From positions 2,294,001 to 2,358,000 of the forward strand of contig NZ_LT907982.1 of the NCBI RefSeq assembly GCF_900230215.1: 64,000 bases of DNA. The letters run 5' to 3'. The DNA is from Jatrophihabitans sp. GAS493 (GTDB lineage: Bacteria > Actinomycetota > Actinomycetes > Mycobacteriales > Jatrophihabitantaceae). The notes beneath the pieces were generated by a model. That model did no database searches, was not told where the DNA came from, and was given only the letters and a program-made list of their open reading frames with translations. Position 1 is the stretch's first letter. Every line of letters begins with the position of its first letter. The position numbers and the translations under genes were made by a program. Shown here piece by piece: positions 37,879 through 46,011 of this stretch.

Positions 37879-39750
37879 GATTGGCCTTGATTCACCGCCA
37901 AATACCGCCCGCTGTTGCACGCGAGTTGCACGAAACTCGCCACCGTTACTTGCCGCCAGCGCACAGCGCGGCGCGGCCACCCGCTGCTTCTGCCGGGGGC
38001 GCCCAGGGGTAGCCGAGCTCAATAAGTGCCGTAGCTGAGAGGCCGTCCCGGCCCTGCTACGCACCGGCAGACCTTTCGGCTGGATGGGGAACACCCCCAG
38101 GAAAGCCGAAAGCCGCCCCTCAACTTTGGCGAGTGCAGGGCGGCCGGTGGCGCGAATCAACTGGTGATGAGGCTACCCGAAATGCCTCCCGTCCACCACA
38201 CATTCGAGCCCGTGGGCTCTGTTTGGCGTGTCGTGGGCGTGCCTCCGCGGGACTCCGGCGCGCGGTGCGTATAAGTCCGGGCCCGGAGTCGGGCCACTCG
38301 CGTGAGCGGTGGTTGCGTCCGTCGGAATAGTCAGCCTGGCGCTGTGAGCCGACACCATCCCCTGGGCGACAGCCGTGACAGGGTGGCGGTGTCGGGTATG
38401 GGCCTCCGAAGGTGACTCGCAGTTCTGTGCCCCGAAGACAACAGGAGTAGCAGGACGGCGAGGGGTTGCCCCGATGCGTGAGCGCGGGAGCAGAACACGG
38501 TAGGCCCACCCTCGGTGCCGTTGTCGCACCCCGATCACGCTGGACAGCCAGAGACCACCTCAGGCCCGTCATCATGGGCCGCAGCGTCGGGTAGAGCCTG
38601 CTACGTATGCCGCCCTAGCGCCGAGTAATGACCGGTGCCCTCGTGAGCTGAGATGCCCGCGTTGCCAAAGCCGACATGGGCCACGTGCGCCTGCTCGCCC
38701 CCGACCCGAAATCGCCGCCGACCCGTGAAAGTGCGCAGACGAAACGCAACCACTCCTCCGATGTGGCTGCCAGCCGCGCGCGTCGGTCGGTAGCCGGCCA
38801 TCGACTCGGCCACGCTGGTAGGCGGCTACGCGTGCAGTGTCGAGCCGGACGGACCCGCGTAGTTTGCGGGTTCGGCCGGGGCTGGGGTGTGGGGCGAGAG
38901 CCCCGCCGGAACCGAAGGTTCCGTAACGCGCGCGCGAACTGGCTGCATGCCATGCCATGGGCTCAGCACCTGCCACGCGAGCGCATGCGTTCGAGAGAAC
39001 GCGCGGGTACCTGTCCGCTGGCGCCGATTTGGTGGCTGACGTCGGAGCCCCCCAATGTGACGATGAGGCCTTGGCTTCGTGCGACGAACTGGCTGGACCT
39101 GCCGACGCCACATCTCTGCAGCGCGACGATCTTCGGGAGCACTGGGACGAGGTCGTGTAGTTGGAGGCCGCCTGCGCGTGAGGAAAAGGCTCTCGGCGGG
39201 ACGGACTGGGCGCTACTGGCCCACCAAACGCGGTACATGGCCGCCTGCCGGCTCTATCGTGCCCAGCAGCGCGCCTCCCTCGTCATCAACTGCAACGACC
39301 CGAGCCGTCCGCGATTGATCCGGGACTGACCACCCGAGCACATCGGCTCAGGGAAGCTCGAGGACGACACCACAACCGCCCGCGCCGAGTCAACCTCACT
39401 CGGGCGCGGGATCCGTCTCGTTCGGGGCGCTCGTCAGCACGGATCGGCGTCGCGCATTTGAGTCCGTCGTGGGCGCAATGTTGACTCCCGCTGTGCCGCA
39501 GGGAGTGCCGCTTGCCGCTTCATGTGAGCCGCATGCGGAGCGGTGATCTCCGATCACCCACAGAATGCCGCAGATAGCGCGCGGAGCCGTCGTTATCGGC
39601 GCGCTCCCGTCGCTGTCCCCGCTGACCTCGAGCGGACCAGATGAATGGTTCTGGTACAGCGGTGCGCCAGTAGTCAGTGGCGCGTTCGTACCTAAGTCGA
39701 TTGAGAGGTGTGCAAGAGCGGAAACAAGTCGCGGTTGGGGCGTCGGAGGC
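37879..39750. other. Gene-poor stretch at the left end of the accessory region
   Basis: About 1.9 kb without a convincing gene on either strand. Open frames exist because of high GC, but they lack ribosome binding sites, recognisable motifs and normal amino-acid composition. It starts beside the tRNA scar and may contain decayed genes or non-coding sequence. I see no tRNA, CRISPR or clear insertion sequence in it. Confidence 0.5.
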
Positions 39751-40545
39751 CTACCTGTAGATGGCAAGCACATCAAGCATCACGGCCGGACCCTCGACGT
39801 AGTTGGCTTCTTCGCCGGCCTTCGGTGCCGTCTGCTGCATGCGACGTCGCTGCTCGCGCGGCATGAGGCTCATGCCTGGCAAGGCAAGAACGGGTTTCCA
39901 TTCGCCCTCCTTCCAGGTGCGCGACACCTTGCCAACCACACGCGCGATTCCATCGATCTCGCCGGTGACGTGGTCGCGCTTCAGCGGCCCGACGACCCGC
40001 CAGCGATCGTTCGATTCAAACTCGCCAACGACCACTTGGTCGGACTTGGCGACCGATGCAAACGATCGCACAGCCTCCACCTGTTGGGGATCGGGTAGGT
40101 CAGTCCCCTCATTGCCAAACATTTTGGCAAGTGGTCCGAGCGTGTTGATCATGTCGAGTAACGGTAGAACATCACCTGCGTTTGCGAGAATCCTGACTGC
40201 ATCAGGGACATAGATTTCGACTTCAACCTCGATGAGCGCGCCGATGCCAATACCGTCCAAGTCCTCTGCGTCGAGGATCTCCTGCCAGCCGGCGCGCTCA
40301 GGGTCTTGCTGCGCGAGAGCCAACAAGCGCTCGAAGCGCGCAGAGGGCACGTCGCTGTAGTCAGCCGACGCTTCGTCCTGCATCGAACGGTCGTGCGAAA
40401 GCTTGAGCATCCGCGCATCGGCGCCAGCTTCGGTACTGCGACCTTTCACGTTTCGTCGCTGGCTCGTACTTCTCAGACCATCCTCCAACGTGGCGATGAA
40501 GGCATCGAGCGTCGGTTGGTCTAGATAGAGGAAGTTGCGCAACAT
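39751..40545 (-). CDS. DUF6414 family protein
   Basis: A 264-residue protein beginning MLRNFLYLDQPTLDAFIATLEDG, the hallmark N-terminus of the DUF6414 family, which occurs widely in mobile and accessory regions with no known activity. A central acidic region (AEDLDGIGIGALIEVEVEI) and a C-terminal LPGMSLMPREQRRRMQQ segment follow. There is no transmembrane segment. It is the only confident gene in the first 4 kb of the accessory region. The TTGTGCCGAC repeat cluster starts about 115 bp upstream of its start codon. Confidence 0.75.
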   Translation of the reverse strand: MLRNFLYLDQPTLDAFIATLEDGLRSTSQRRNVKGRSTEAGADARMLKLSHDRSMQDEASADYSDVPSARFERLLALAQQDPERAGWQEILDAEDLDGIGIGALIEVEVEIYVPDAVRILANAGDVLPLLDMINTLGPLAKMFGNEGTDLPDPQQVEAVRSFASVAKSDQVVVGEFESNDRWRVVGPLKRDHVTGEIDGIARVVGKVSRTWKEGEWKPVLALPGMSLMPREQRRRMQQTAPKAGEEANYVEGPAVMLDVLAIYR

Positions 40546-40660
40546 GGACGGATGATAGCGCTAGCCCCTGACGCGCCGAGCCGGGTCTTCCTGGTCCCAG
40601 TCGACGCGCGCATAACGACGCCCGGCGGCCCGGCTGCGGTAGCCAGGGTGAGCGCATAGT

Positions 40661-41075
40661 CGGCGTTGTGCCGACGTCGGCACAACGCCGATTGTGCCGA
40701 CCTCAGGATTGTGCCGACCTTGTGGCAGATTGCCCTGTGGGACGGGGGCTTCGGGCGCGCGAGGTCGGCACAATCCACGGGTCTCGCACGCTCGCGCCGG
40801 GCGTGTGGTCCGCACTGATCGCCGAGTAGGCGATCAAGGTGCGGGCGGAACCCATCGACGTGAATATCAAGCACGGGTGGACGTCCAGATGCCGAGGCAC
40901 ACGGATGATCTGCAAGGCAATACGCGTGAGGCCGTCGCCCCATCTCAGTCGCGGCCGATCTCGCGGCTCGAGGACGACCGCGGATTGTGCCGACGTCCAA
41001 GACGGCGAATCCCTTGCCGGCCAGGCGATCCAGTCGTCAAGTCGGCACAATCCTGAGGTCGGCACAATCGGCGTT
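40661..41075. repeat. Cluster of eight TTGTGCCGAC boxes bounded by inverted repeats
   Basis: The decamer TTGTGCCGAC occurs forward at 40666, 40692, 40709 and 40985 and reversed at 40676, 40764, 41041 and 41058. The first pair forms a perfect 30-bp palindrome (40661-40690). A 35-bp sequence with two boxes (40684-40718) recurs exactly inverted at 41041-41075, with 17-bp spacing between boxes in both. The internal about 320 bp has two more boxes. It could be an operator or iteron array, a replication or partition site, or a MITE-like element. Confidence 0.85.
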
Positions 41076-41939
41076 CGGATCGAATCAGTGCAGATCGCAC
41101 GTTGGACGCGACGCGGGTGTGCACAACGACGGCCCGACTGCCGGACGAAGGACTGGGGGAGTGCCCAGCTAACGCTGGGTTCACTCCGCGGTATCTTTCG
41201 ATGGCCGCCCTTCCGAGGGCCTTTGGCTGCGTCAGTACCTTGGCTGGTGCAGCGCCGTGACAGCGGTAGCGCTGCAAATCAGCAACCGCGGAACAAGATC
41301 GGGGATCAGCTTTGCTGATCGCCGGTGACCAACGCCCGTCACGTGGCCTGGCCAGCATCTGGCCGACCAAGGCTGCACCTGGCTCACCACGTGGGCACTG
41401 ACCAAGCAGCCGAGCAGGCCCACTACCTCATAGGCATGATCACGCGTGACCAGCCGGCCGGCTACCTGCGGCTACCCCACCCCGACGACCCACTCGACGC
41501 AGACAACCTGTCGTGAAGGTATCGGCGCTCACTGCGACGTGCAACGAGAGACTCGGCCAGTCGCTAGGCAAGAGAACCGGGTGGTGTGCCGTTCATGCCA
41601 GGTCACCGTTGACCGGGCCTACCCATCGTCCGTGAGCCCACGCGGAGGTCGAATCCTGCTCGACGTCGGTGGTTGCGGGCGGCATACTGGATCGGGCCGA
41701 AATGAGAATCTCGGAAGTGAGGCTGGGAGCCCGCCCGTAGCAGTTGGCGGGTCGCCCGGCCTTCGCGCTTCCCGGAACGCGACCGGCATCGGAAAGTCAA
41801 GGCCCCGGCGACATCACCTTGCGGCGAGGGGTCATCCGGGGCAATCGACCACATCTGACAAGGACCTGTGGCCGATGGCAGGGCGCTCGGCCCGCCACGC
41901 TGCTTAGGCTGTCACGACCGTGATGTTGAATCTCCAGGC
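41076..41939. other. Intergenic stretch without a confident gene
   Basis: About 860 bp between the repeat cluster and the DUF3800-like gene. A 63-codon plus-strand frame (41325-41516, ending DPLDADNLS) looks protein-like in its second half and may be a fragment, but it has no recognised relative. Nothing else is supported. Confidence 0.4.
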
Positions 41940-42470
41940 ATGACCAGCCACGTCTTCGTCGACGAGACCAAGCACGGTGGTTACCTGCTTGCCGCCGGCG
42001 TCGTCGTGCCCCCGGATCTCGATCGGGTACGGCAGCAGCTGCGAGGCCTTGTGTTGCCCGGCCAACGGCGGATTCACATGAAGGCCGAGAGCGACAGCCG
42101 ACGCCGCGCGATCGTCAGTGCGATCGTGCAGGCAGGCGTCACGGCCACCATCTACGATGCCGGCCGCCGGCACAGCACCGAGAAGGCTGCCCGCGCAGCC
42201 TGCTTGCAGGCGTTAGTCATCGATGCCGCCCGTGACGGCTACGCGATGCTGATCATCGAGGAAGATGAAACGCTGACCAGTTGGGACAACCAACGTCTCA
42301 TTGAACTGACCCGCGCAGCCGGGTGCAAGGACTCCCTGCGGTACGAGCACCGCCGAGCCGCCCAAGAGATCCTGCTTGCCCTACCCGACGCGGTCGCTTG
42401 GTGCTGGGCGAAGGGCGGCGACTGGCGCCGCCGCATCGAGCCAGTAGTCACAACGGTGCGTACCGTCTGA
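41940..42470 (+). CDS. DUF3800-like hypothetical protein
   Basis: A 176-residue protein starting MTSHVFVDETKHGGYLLAAGVVV. The early Asp-Glu followed by a glycine-rich strand, then HMKAESDSRRRAIVSAI, matches the layout of DUF3800 proteins, which have an RNase H-like fold with an N-terminal catalytic aspartate. Later acidic residues (IIEEDET near 105 and CWAKGGDWRRRIEPVV near the end) fit that fold. This is a by-eye resemblance only. It lies directly before the first structured repeat. The ATG was chosen because conserved-looking sequence begins there. Confidence 0.6.
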   Translation: MTSHVFVDETKHGGYLLAAGVVVPPDLDRVRQQLRGLVLPGQRRIHMKAESDSRRRAIVSAIVQAGVTATIYDAGRRHSTEKAARAACLQALVIDAARDGYAMLIIEEDETLTSWDNQRLIELTRAAGCKDSLRYEHRRAAQEILLALPDAVAWCWAKGGDWRRRIEPVVTTVRTV

Positions 42471-42485
42471 CCCAAGAAAGCGCGA

Positions 42486-42523
42486 AGCCCGAGCGCCACG
42501 GTCGTCCGGCCGGGTCTCGGGCT
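42486..42523 (+). terminator. Hairpin terminator after the DUF3800-like gene
   Basis: Arms AGCCCGAG and CTCGGGCT pair perfectly 16 bp after the stop codon, with a 22-nt loop. No T run follows. Confidence 0.5.
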
Positions 42524-42638
42524 CACTTCCTGAAGCTCAACGCAACAGGCTGAAGGAAGCATAGCGGCCGCCGGCCTAGAAACGCCACCCATTGCAGACC
42601 TGACCGCCAGAACAATGCGGCGCTACGCGCTGTGCTCA

Positions 42639-42827
42639 GCTCGGGCGGCTCCGCAGGCTCCGCCGCCCGAGCCGTCTCCTCCCCCACCTGGCTTCTCAGT
42701 GTGGGCCGGGACGACCTGCGCGCAAGGGCGCTCCGCAAGCTCCGCGTCACACGCGACCGGGCTTCGCCCGGCCCTTGCGCTCCGGCCGCCTAATCCGGCC
42801 CTTGAAAAGCGCGCCAGGTGGGGGAGG
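42639..42827. repeat. Structured repeat, copy A
   Basis: A multi-branched inverted-repeat element. A first hairpin (42639-42649 with 42662-42672, 11 bp) is followed by an outer 15-bp stem (42678-42692 with 42813-42827). That stem encloses a 10-bp stem (42720-42729 with 42771-42780) and an apical hairpin CCGGGCTTCGCCCGG. Copies B and C share the order of helices, the GGGCTTCGCCC apex and the GAGGAA...GGGG tail, while helix sequences differ with pairing kept. It sits about 75 bp before the leader ORF and operon containing parB. It may act as RNA or as folded single-stranded DNA. Confidence 0.85.
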
Positions 42828-42854
42828 AACAACGGGGTCATCCTTCATCACTCA

Positions 42855-42868
42855 TATCGGTTCCGATA
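42855..42868. promoter_or_regulatory. TATCGGnnCCGATA palindrome, site 1
   Basis: TATCGGTTCCGATA, perfect palindrome, 32 bp before an 11-codon leader ORF; followed by ACCCGAAAG, as at other sites. Confidence 0.85.
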
Positions 42869-42900
42869 CGACCCGAAAGTTTCGCTTTACGGAGAGTCCA

Positions 42901-42936
42901 ATGACGAAGTTCAACCCCGCGCCCGCCGCCCTCTAA
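42901..42936 (+). CDS. Possible 11-residue leader peptide
   Basis: The frame MTKFNPAPAAL-stop has a GGAGAG seven bases before the ATG and is flanked by two TATCGG palindromes, one 32 bp upstream and one starting 4 bp after its stop. A translated leader in front of the parB operon is plausible, but the frame is too short to prove coding by composition. Confidence 0.35.
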   Translation: MTKFNPAPAAL

Positions 42937-42940
42937 CCCA

Positions 42941-42954
42941 TATCAGCACCGATA
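42941..42954. promoter_or_regulatory. TATCGGnnCCGATA palindrome, site 2
   Basis: TATCAGCACCGATA, one mismatch in the left arm, 29 bp before the next gene's ATG. Confidence 0.7.
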
Positions 42955-42983
42955 CAGACCGCTACATACCGAAGGTGTACACC

Positions 42984-43265
42984 ATGACCGCACATGCCCA
43001 CCAGCCCATCGAGCCTGCCCGTCAGCCGCCGTACCTCGCCGGGGATCGCGTGCAGATCCTCTACATGAGCGAGCGCGGCACCATCCTGGCCGACGCCTAC
43101 GTCACCGCCGTGTTCCGGCGACCGGACGGCAGCTTCGGCGTCAACGCCGTCATGTCCGACGCCCGGGCCAGCTTCCACCTCTTCCCCGCCACCGGGGACG
43201 CAACGACGATCGCCCACCAACCCCCAGTGCGCGTTGGCGTGGACCACGCCGAGGCGAGCGGGTAA
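42984..43265 (+). CDS. Small hypothetical protein of the accessory module
   Basis: A 93-residue protein with a central beta-rich core (YLAGDRVQILYMSERGTILADAYVTAVFRR, about residues 15-45) that resembles a small SH3-like or Tudor-like barrel, and proline-rich flanks. No family is recognised. GAAGG lies 10 bp before the ATG. It is the first full-size gene after the palindrome pair and is followed after 4 bp by the next gene, so they form an operon with parB further downstream. Confidence 0.65.
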   Translation: MTAHAHQPIEPARQPPYLAGDRVQILYMSERGTILADAYVTAVFRRPDGSFGVNAVMSDARASFHLFPATGDATTIAHQPPVRVGVDHAEASG

Positions 43266-43269
43266 CTCC

Positions 43270-43644
43270 GTGACCACCTGGGACGAGATCGCCAACGCCG
43301 AGAAGGCCTTCATTCGTGCGACCTTGCGCCGCACCGCCGCCCAGCAAGAGCGGCTGTTCTACGACGCCACGGACGCCAGCGCGAAAGGCCAGGCCGGAAG
43401 ACGGGCCACGGCGCTGCTCGCCGCCATCGACCAGCTCACCGCAGCACCGCCGCCAGCTCCCCTCTGGCGCGAGATCGCGCCCAACGGCCGCATCGCCAGC
43501 GACAGCGCCGCCATCGACCGCATCGCGCACTGGCTGTGCGACCCGGAATGGGGTCTCGGCATGTTGGAAGACATCGCAGACGTCATCACCTCGACCGGCC
43601 GTGACCTCACCGGCGCCCACGAGCCCACCTGGGCACGCCACTAG
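43270..43644 (+). CDS. Small helical hypothetical protein
   Basis: A 124-residue, mostly helical soluble protein (TTWDEIANAEKAFIRATLRRTAAQQERLF...). It contains a C-terminal WLCDPEWGLGMLEDIADVI segment. No catalytic motif or membrane helix is seen. The GTG start lies just after the preceding stop, indicating an operon. The next palindrome begins 3 bp after its stop. Confidence 0.65.
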   Translation: MTTWDEIANAEKAFIRATLRRTAAQQERLFYDATDASAKGQAGRRATALLAAIDQLTAAPPPAPLWREIAPNGRIASDSAAIDRIAHWLCDPEWGLGMLEDIADVITSTGRDLTGAHEPTWARH

Positions 43645-43647
43645 ACC

Positions 43648-43661
43648 TATCGGACCCGATA
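43648..43661. promoter_or_regulatory. TATCGGnnCCGATA palindrome, site 3
   Basis: TATCGGACCCGATA, a perfect-arm site 28 bp before the parB-family start; a second CCCGATA half follows at 43666. Confidence 0.85.
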
Positions 43662-43689
43662 CGGCCCGATATAACCGAAGGAGAACGCA

Positions 43690-45132
43690 GTGACAACCAC
43701 CAAGAACGGCACGACGACGGACACCACCGGCATGGTCTACCTCGACCTACCGATCGCTGAACTGGCCGACCATCCGGCCAACCTCCGATTCGACCTGGGC
43801 GACGTCTCCGACCTCGCGGCCTCAATCGCGGAGAACGGCCTGATCGAGCCCATCATCGTCGCCCCGCTGGCCGCCGAAAACGACACGAGCGGCGGCTACC
43901 TCATCATCGCCGGTCACCGACGGACCGCCGCGTGCCGCCAGATCGGCTGGGTGACGGTCCCGGCGATCTCGCGGCCTGACCTGGCCAGCACCGATGGGAC
44001 GGTGAAGGCCGATCACCTGTTCCTCATGCTCGACGAGAACACCCAACGCGAAGGCCTTACCACGCAGGAAGTCAGCGCCGGGCTCGCGCAGCTGGCCGCG
44101 TTCCCCGGCCTAACTCCAGCCAAGGTGGCCAAGCGCACCGGGCGGGATGTCGAGGCCGTCAAGCACGCGGTGGCGGCCGCGAAGCTGCCCGAGGACGTGC
44201 GGCCCCTCGTTGTCGCGGATGCGCTCACCCTCGACCAGGCCGCCGAGCTGGCCGAGTTCGAGAATGACCCCAAGGTCTACGCCCGGCTGATCAAGAAGCT
44301 CGCAGCCGGTGGCTGGGGAGCCTCGCACATGATCAGCGAGGAACGGCGCAAGCGCGACACCAACGCCGAGAAGTCCGACATCATGGCCGACCTACGCAGG
44401 CAGTCCGTGCGGGTCGTGGGCGCACCGAATCAGTGGGACTTTCCCCGCCGGACTCGGATGCAGCCGCTCAGCAACCTGCGCACGACGGCCGGGAAGAAAG
44501 TCACCGCCGCCGCGCACGCCAAGTGCGACGGACACGCGGCGTTCCTACGCATCGACCAGTACAAAGCCGTTGGGAAGCGAATCACCGTCAATCACGTCTG
44601 CACCAGTCCCGAAGACCATGGCCACACCCTGGACGAGCAGCACACCGGCCGCGACAGCGGCCCAACGCTGACCGAGGAACAACAGGCGGCCGAAGCCGAG
44701 CAGAACGAAGCCATCCAGCTTGGCTGGGCCGCAGCGGCCGAAGTTCGCTGGCAGTGGCTCGTCACCCTGTTCCGGGCCAAACAGCTACCCGACGCCCTCA
44801 CCCAGGCCGCGCTCGGCGCGGACCGGCCCCGTGACGAGGCCAGGCTGCTGCACCTGCTCACCGGACGCGAGGCAGCCGATCCCGAGGACGATGAGGCCAA
44901 CCAAGCCGCCTACGACGAGCTGATCGTCAAAGACACCGCGACCAGGCTGCACCGGCACACCGTCGCCTACATGGTGCTGTCCATTGAGGATGACGCCCAG
45001 CGCCTAGACCCCACCCGGTGCGACAGCTGGGGCGGCCCCGGCACCGCGCAGTGGCTGCGACGCCTGGCTGAAGTCGGCTACGAGCTCGGAGACGCCGAGC
45101 AGATCGTCACGACCACCTGGCCCGCCAAGTAG
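43690..45132 (+). CDS. parB: ParB/RepB/Spo0J-family partition protein
   Basis: A 480-residue ParB-family protein. The N-terminal domain has LPIAELADHPANLRFD, the ENGLIEPIIVAP strand and the CTP-binding arginine motif GHRRTAACRQIGW near residues 77-89, followed by DENTQREGLTTQEV. A helix-turn-helix-like region follows at about 140-190 (LTPAKVAKRTGRDVEAVKHAV). The C-terminal 200 residues are helical and unlike chromosomal ParB. It probably loads on a centromere and segregates the element with ParA, and, like KorB of RK2, may also repress genes by binding dispersed operators. GTG start. It is separated from parA by three genes, unlike classic parAB operons. Confidence 0.9.
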   Translation: MTTTKNGTTTDTTGMVYLDLPIAELADHPANLRFDLGDVSDLAASIAENGLIEPIIVAPLAAENDTSGGYLIIAGHRRTAACRQIGWVTVPAISRPDLASTDGTVKADHLFLMLDENTQREGLTTQEVSAGLAQLAAFPGLTPAKVAKRTGRDVEAVKHAVAAAKLPEDVRPLVVADALTLDQAAELAEFENDPKVYARLIKKLAAGGWGASHMISEERRKRDTNAEKSDIMADLRRQSVRVVGAPNQWDFPRRTRMQPLSNLRTTAGKKVTAAAHAKCDGHAAFLRIDQYKAVGKRITVNHVCTSPEDHGHTLDEQHTGRDSGPTLTEEQQAAEAEQNEAIQLGWAAAAEVRWQWLVTLFRAKQLPDALTQAALGADRPRDEARLLHLLTGREAADPEDDEANQAAYDELIVKDTATRLHRHTVAYMVLSIEDDAQRLDPTRCDSWGGPGTAQWLRRLAEVGYELGDAEQIVTTTWPAK

Positions 45133-45140
45133 CCAGCGCG

Positions 45141-45173
45141 GACCGGCCGGGGCAGCTACCGCCCCGGCCGGTC
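45141..45173 (+). terminator. Terminator after parB
   Basis: A 13-bp perfect stem (GACCGGCCGGGGC and its complement) with a 7-nt loop begins 8 bp after the parB stop. The next palindrome follows at once, so a new transcript starts there. Confidence 0.85.
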
Positions 45174-45174
45174 C

Positions 45175-45188
45175 TATCGGCACCGATA
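45175..45188. promoter_or_regulatory. TATCGGnnCCGATA palindrome, site 4
   Basis: TATCGGCACCGATA, followed by ACCCGAAAGGA and an ATG 20 bp after the site. Confidence 0.85.
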
Positions 45189-45208
45189 CAACCCGAAAGG
45201 ACACGATC

Positions 45209-45568
45209 ATGAGCCGGCCCGCCGACCGCTACTGCTGCTCCGCCGAGCACCCGCCGACCTACGAGCGCCGCGGAGCACTGCTCAGGCAGCACGACAGCCA
45301 AGTCTGCGACTGTGGCCACCGCTGCATCAGCCACGGCAGCTATGACCACCGACGCGCCTTCATCGGCGTCGGACTCGGCCCCTGCGGCTGGCCCCGCTGC
45401 GACTGCGACCAGTTCCTCAGTAGCGGCACCAGCTCCGACACCGGCAACACCCCCGTGCCCGACTACGACCGTGAAACCAGCGACGAACAGATCAACACCA
45501 TCTGCGACGACTGCCAGGCACCCCCGGGCGAGCCCTGCCACTGGGCCTGCTCGTCGTGGTGGGCCTAA
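45209..45568 (+). CDS. Cysteine-rich zinc-finger-like protein
   Basis: A 119-residue protein with 13 cysteines. The C-terminal CDDCQAPPGEPCHWAC is the short zinc finger seen in many actinobacteriophage and plasmid proteins (CPxCxAxPGxxC type). Two further clusters (CDCGHRCISH and CGWPRCDCDQF) could bind a second metal. A nucleic-acid or regulatory role is likely, but the target is unknown. A TATCGG site lies directly upstream and another, within a larger hairpin, directly downstream. Confidence 0.75.
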   Translation: MSRPADRYCCSAEHPPTYERRGALLRQHDSQVCDCGHRCISHGSYDHRRAFIGVGLGPCGWPRCDCDQFLSSGTSSDTGNTPVPDYDRETSDEQINTICDDCQAPPGEPCHWACSSWWA

Positions 45569-45572
45569 CGGC

Positions 45573-45598
45573 GGGCTGTATCGGCACCGATACAGCCC
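45573..45598. promoter_or_regulatory. TATCGGnnCCGATA palindrome, site 5, inside a 12-bp hairpin
   Basis: The 14-bp palindrome TATCGGCACCGATA at 45579-45592 is extended to 12-bp arms (GGGCTGTATCGG and complement). It lies 4 bp after a stop codon, where it could act as operator, terminator or both. Confidence 0.8.
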
Positions 45599-45635
45599 GA
45601 ACCACCCGCGACCACCGCCGAGGCAGCCTGACCCC

Positions 45636-45677
45636 GTGGCGGCCGGGCCGGCGAAGAGCAACCGCCCCGGCCGCCAC
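45636..45677 (+). terminator. Terminator before structured repeat B
   Basis: A 12-bp perfect stem (GTGGCGGCCGGG and complement) with an 18-nt loop. It isolates copy B and ardC from the upstream gene. Confidence 0.75.
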
Positions 45678-45723
45678 AACAGATAGCCCCGAAGGGGCGT
45701 ACGGCGCTACGCACCGACTCATG

Positions 45724-45917
45724 CGCCGACCCGGCTTCGCAAGCTGCGCCGCGTCGGCGTTGACCTCCCCCACCTGGCGTCCCAGTGTCGGCCGGCAGGC
45801 CTTCCGCTGCAAGGGCGCTCCGCAAGCTCCGCGTCACACGTGATCAGGGCTTCGCCCCGACCCTTGCAGCTCCGGCCGGACCTAGGCCGATGCGCCACTG
45901 CGCCAGGTGGGGCGAGG
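45724..45917. repeat. Structured repeat, copy B
   Basis: Same architecture as copy A. The first hairpin has different arms (CGCCGAC/GTCGGCG, 45724-45730 with 45753-45759). The outer stem (45764-45778 with 45902-45917) repeats the left 15-mer of A exactly but has one bulged C on the right. The inner stem (45806-45815 with 45861-45870) is GCTGCAAGGG/CCCTTGCAGC, where A has GCGCAAGGGC/GCCCTTGCGC, so two base pairs change on both sides. It ends 94 bp before the ardC start. Confidence 0.85.
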
Positions 45918-45977
45918 GAAATGCGGGGCACCCCTCAGATCCGCACCACGCCAGTCCCGCTCACCGTCTCAGCACCG

Positions 45978-45991
45978 AATCAGTACCGATA
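45978..45991. promoter_or_regulatory. TATCGGnnCCGATA palindrome, site 6 (degenerate)
   Basis: AATCAGTACCGATA, with a perfect right arm and a weak left arm, followed by ACCCGAAAGGA and the ardC ATG 20 bp later, the same arrangement as site 4. Confidence 0.65.
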
Positions 45992-46011
45992 CAACCCGAA
46001 AGGACACGATC

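Noticed and set aside
38676-39329. 217-codon plus-strand frame in the gene-poor stretch
   Set aside because: No ribosome binding site, abnormal composition (very high Arg, Trp, Ser) and no recognised motif.
39396-39776. 126-codon minus-strand frame after the DUF6414 gene
   Set aside because: Pro/Thr/Ser-rich without structure, no motif, and overlaps the end of DUF6414; more likely non-coding.
40694-41065. Open frames on both strands inside the TTGTGCCGAC array
   Set aside because: Both begin with similar peptides only because the array ends are inverted copies; stop-free reading is a by-product of the repeats.
40661-41075. CRISPR array
   Set aside because: The repeated unit is only 10 bp, occurs in both orientations and has irregular spacing; no cas genes are near.
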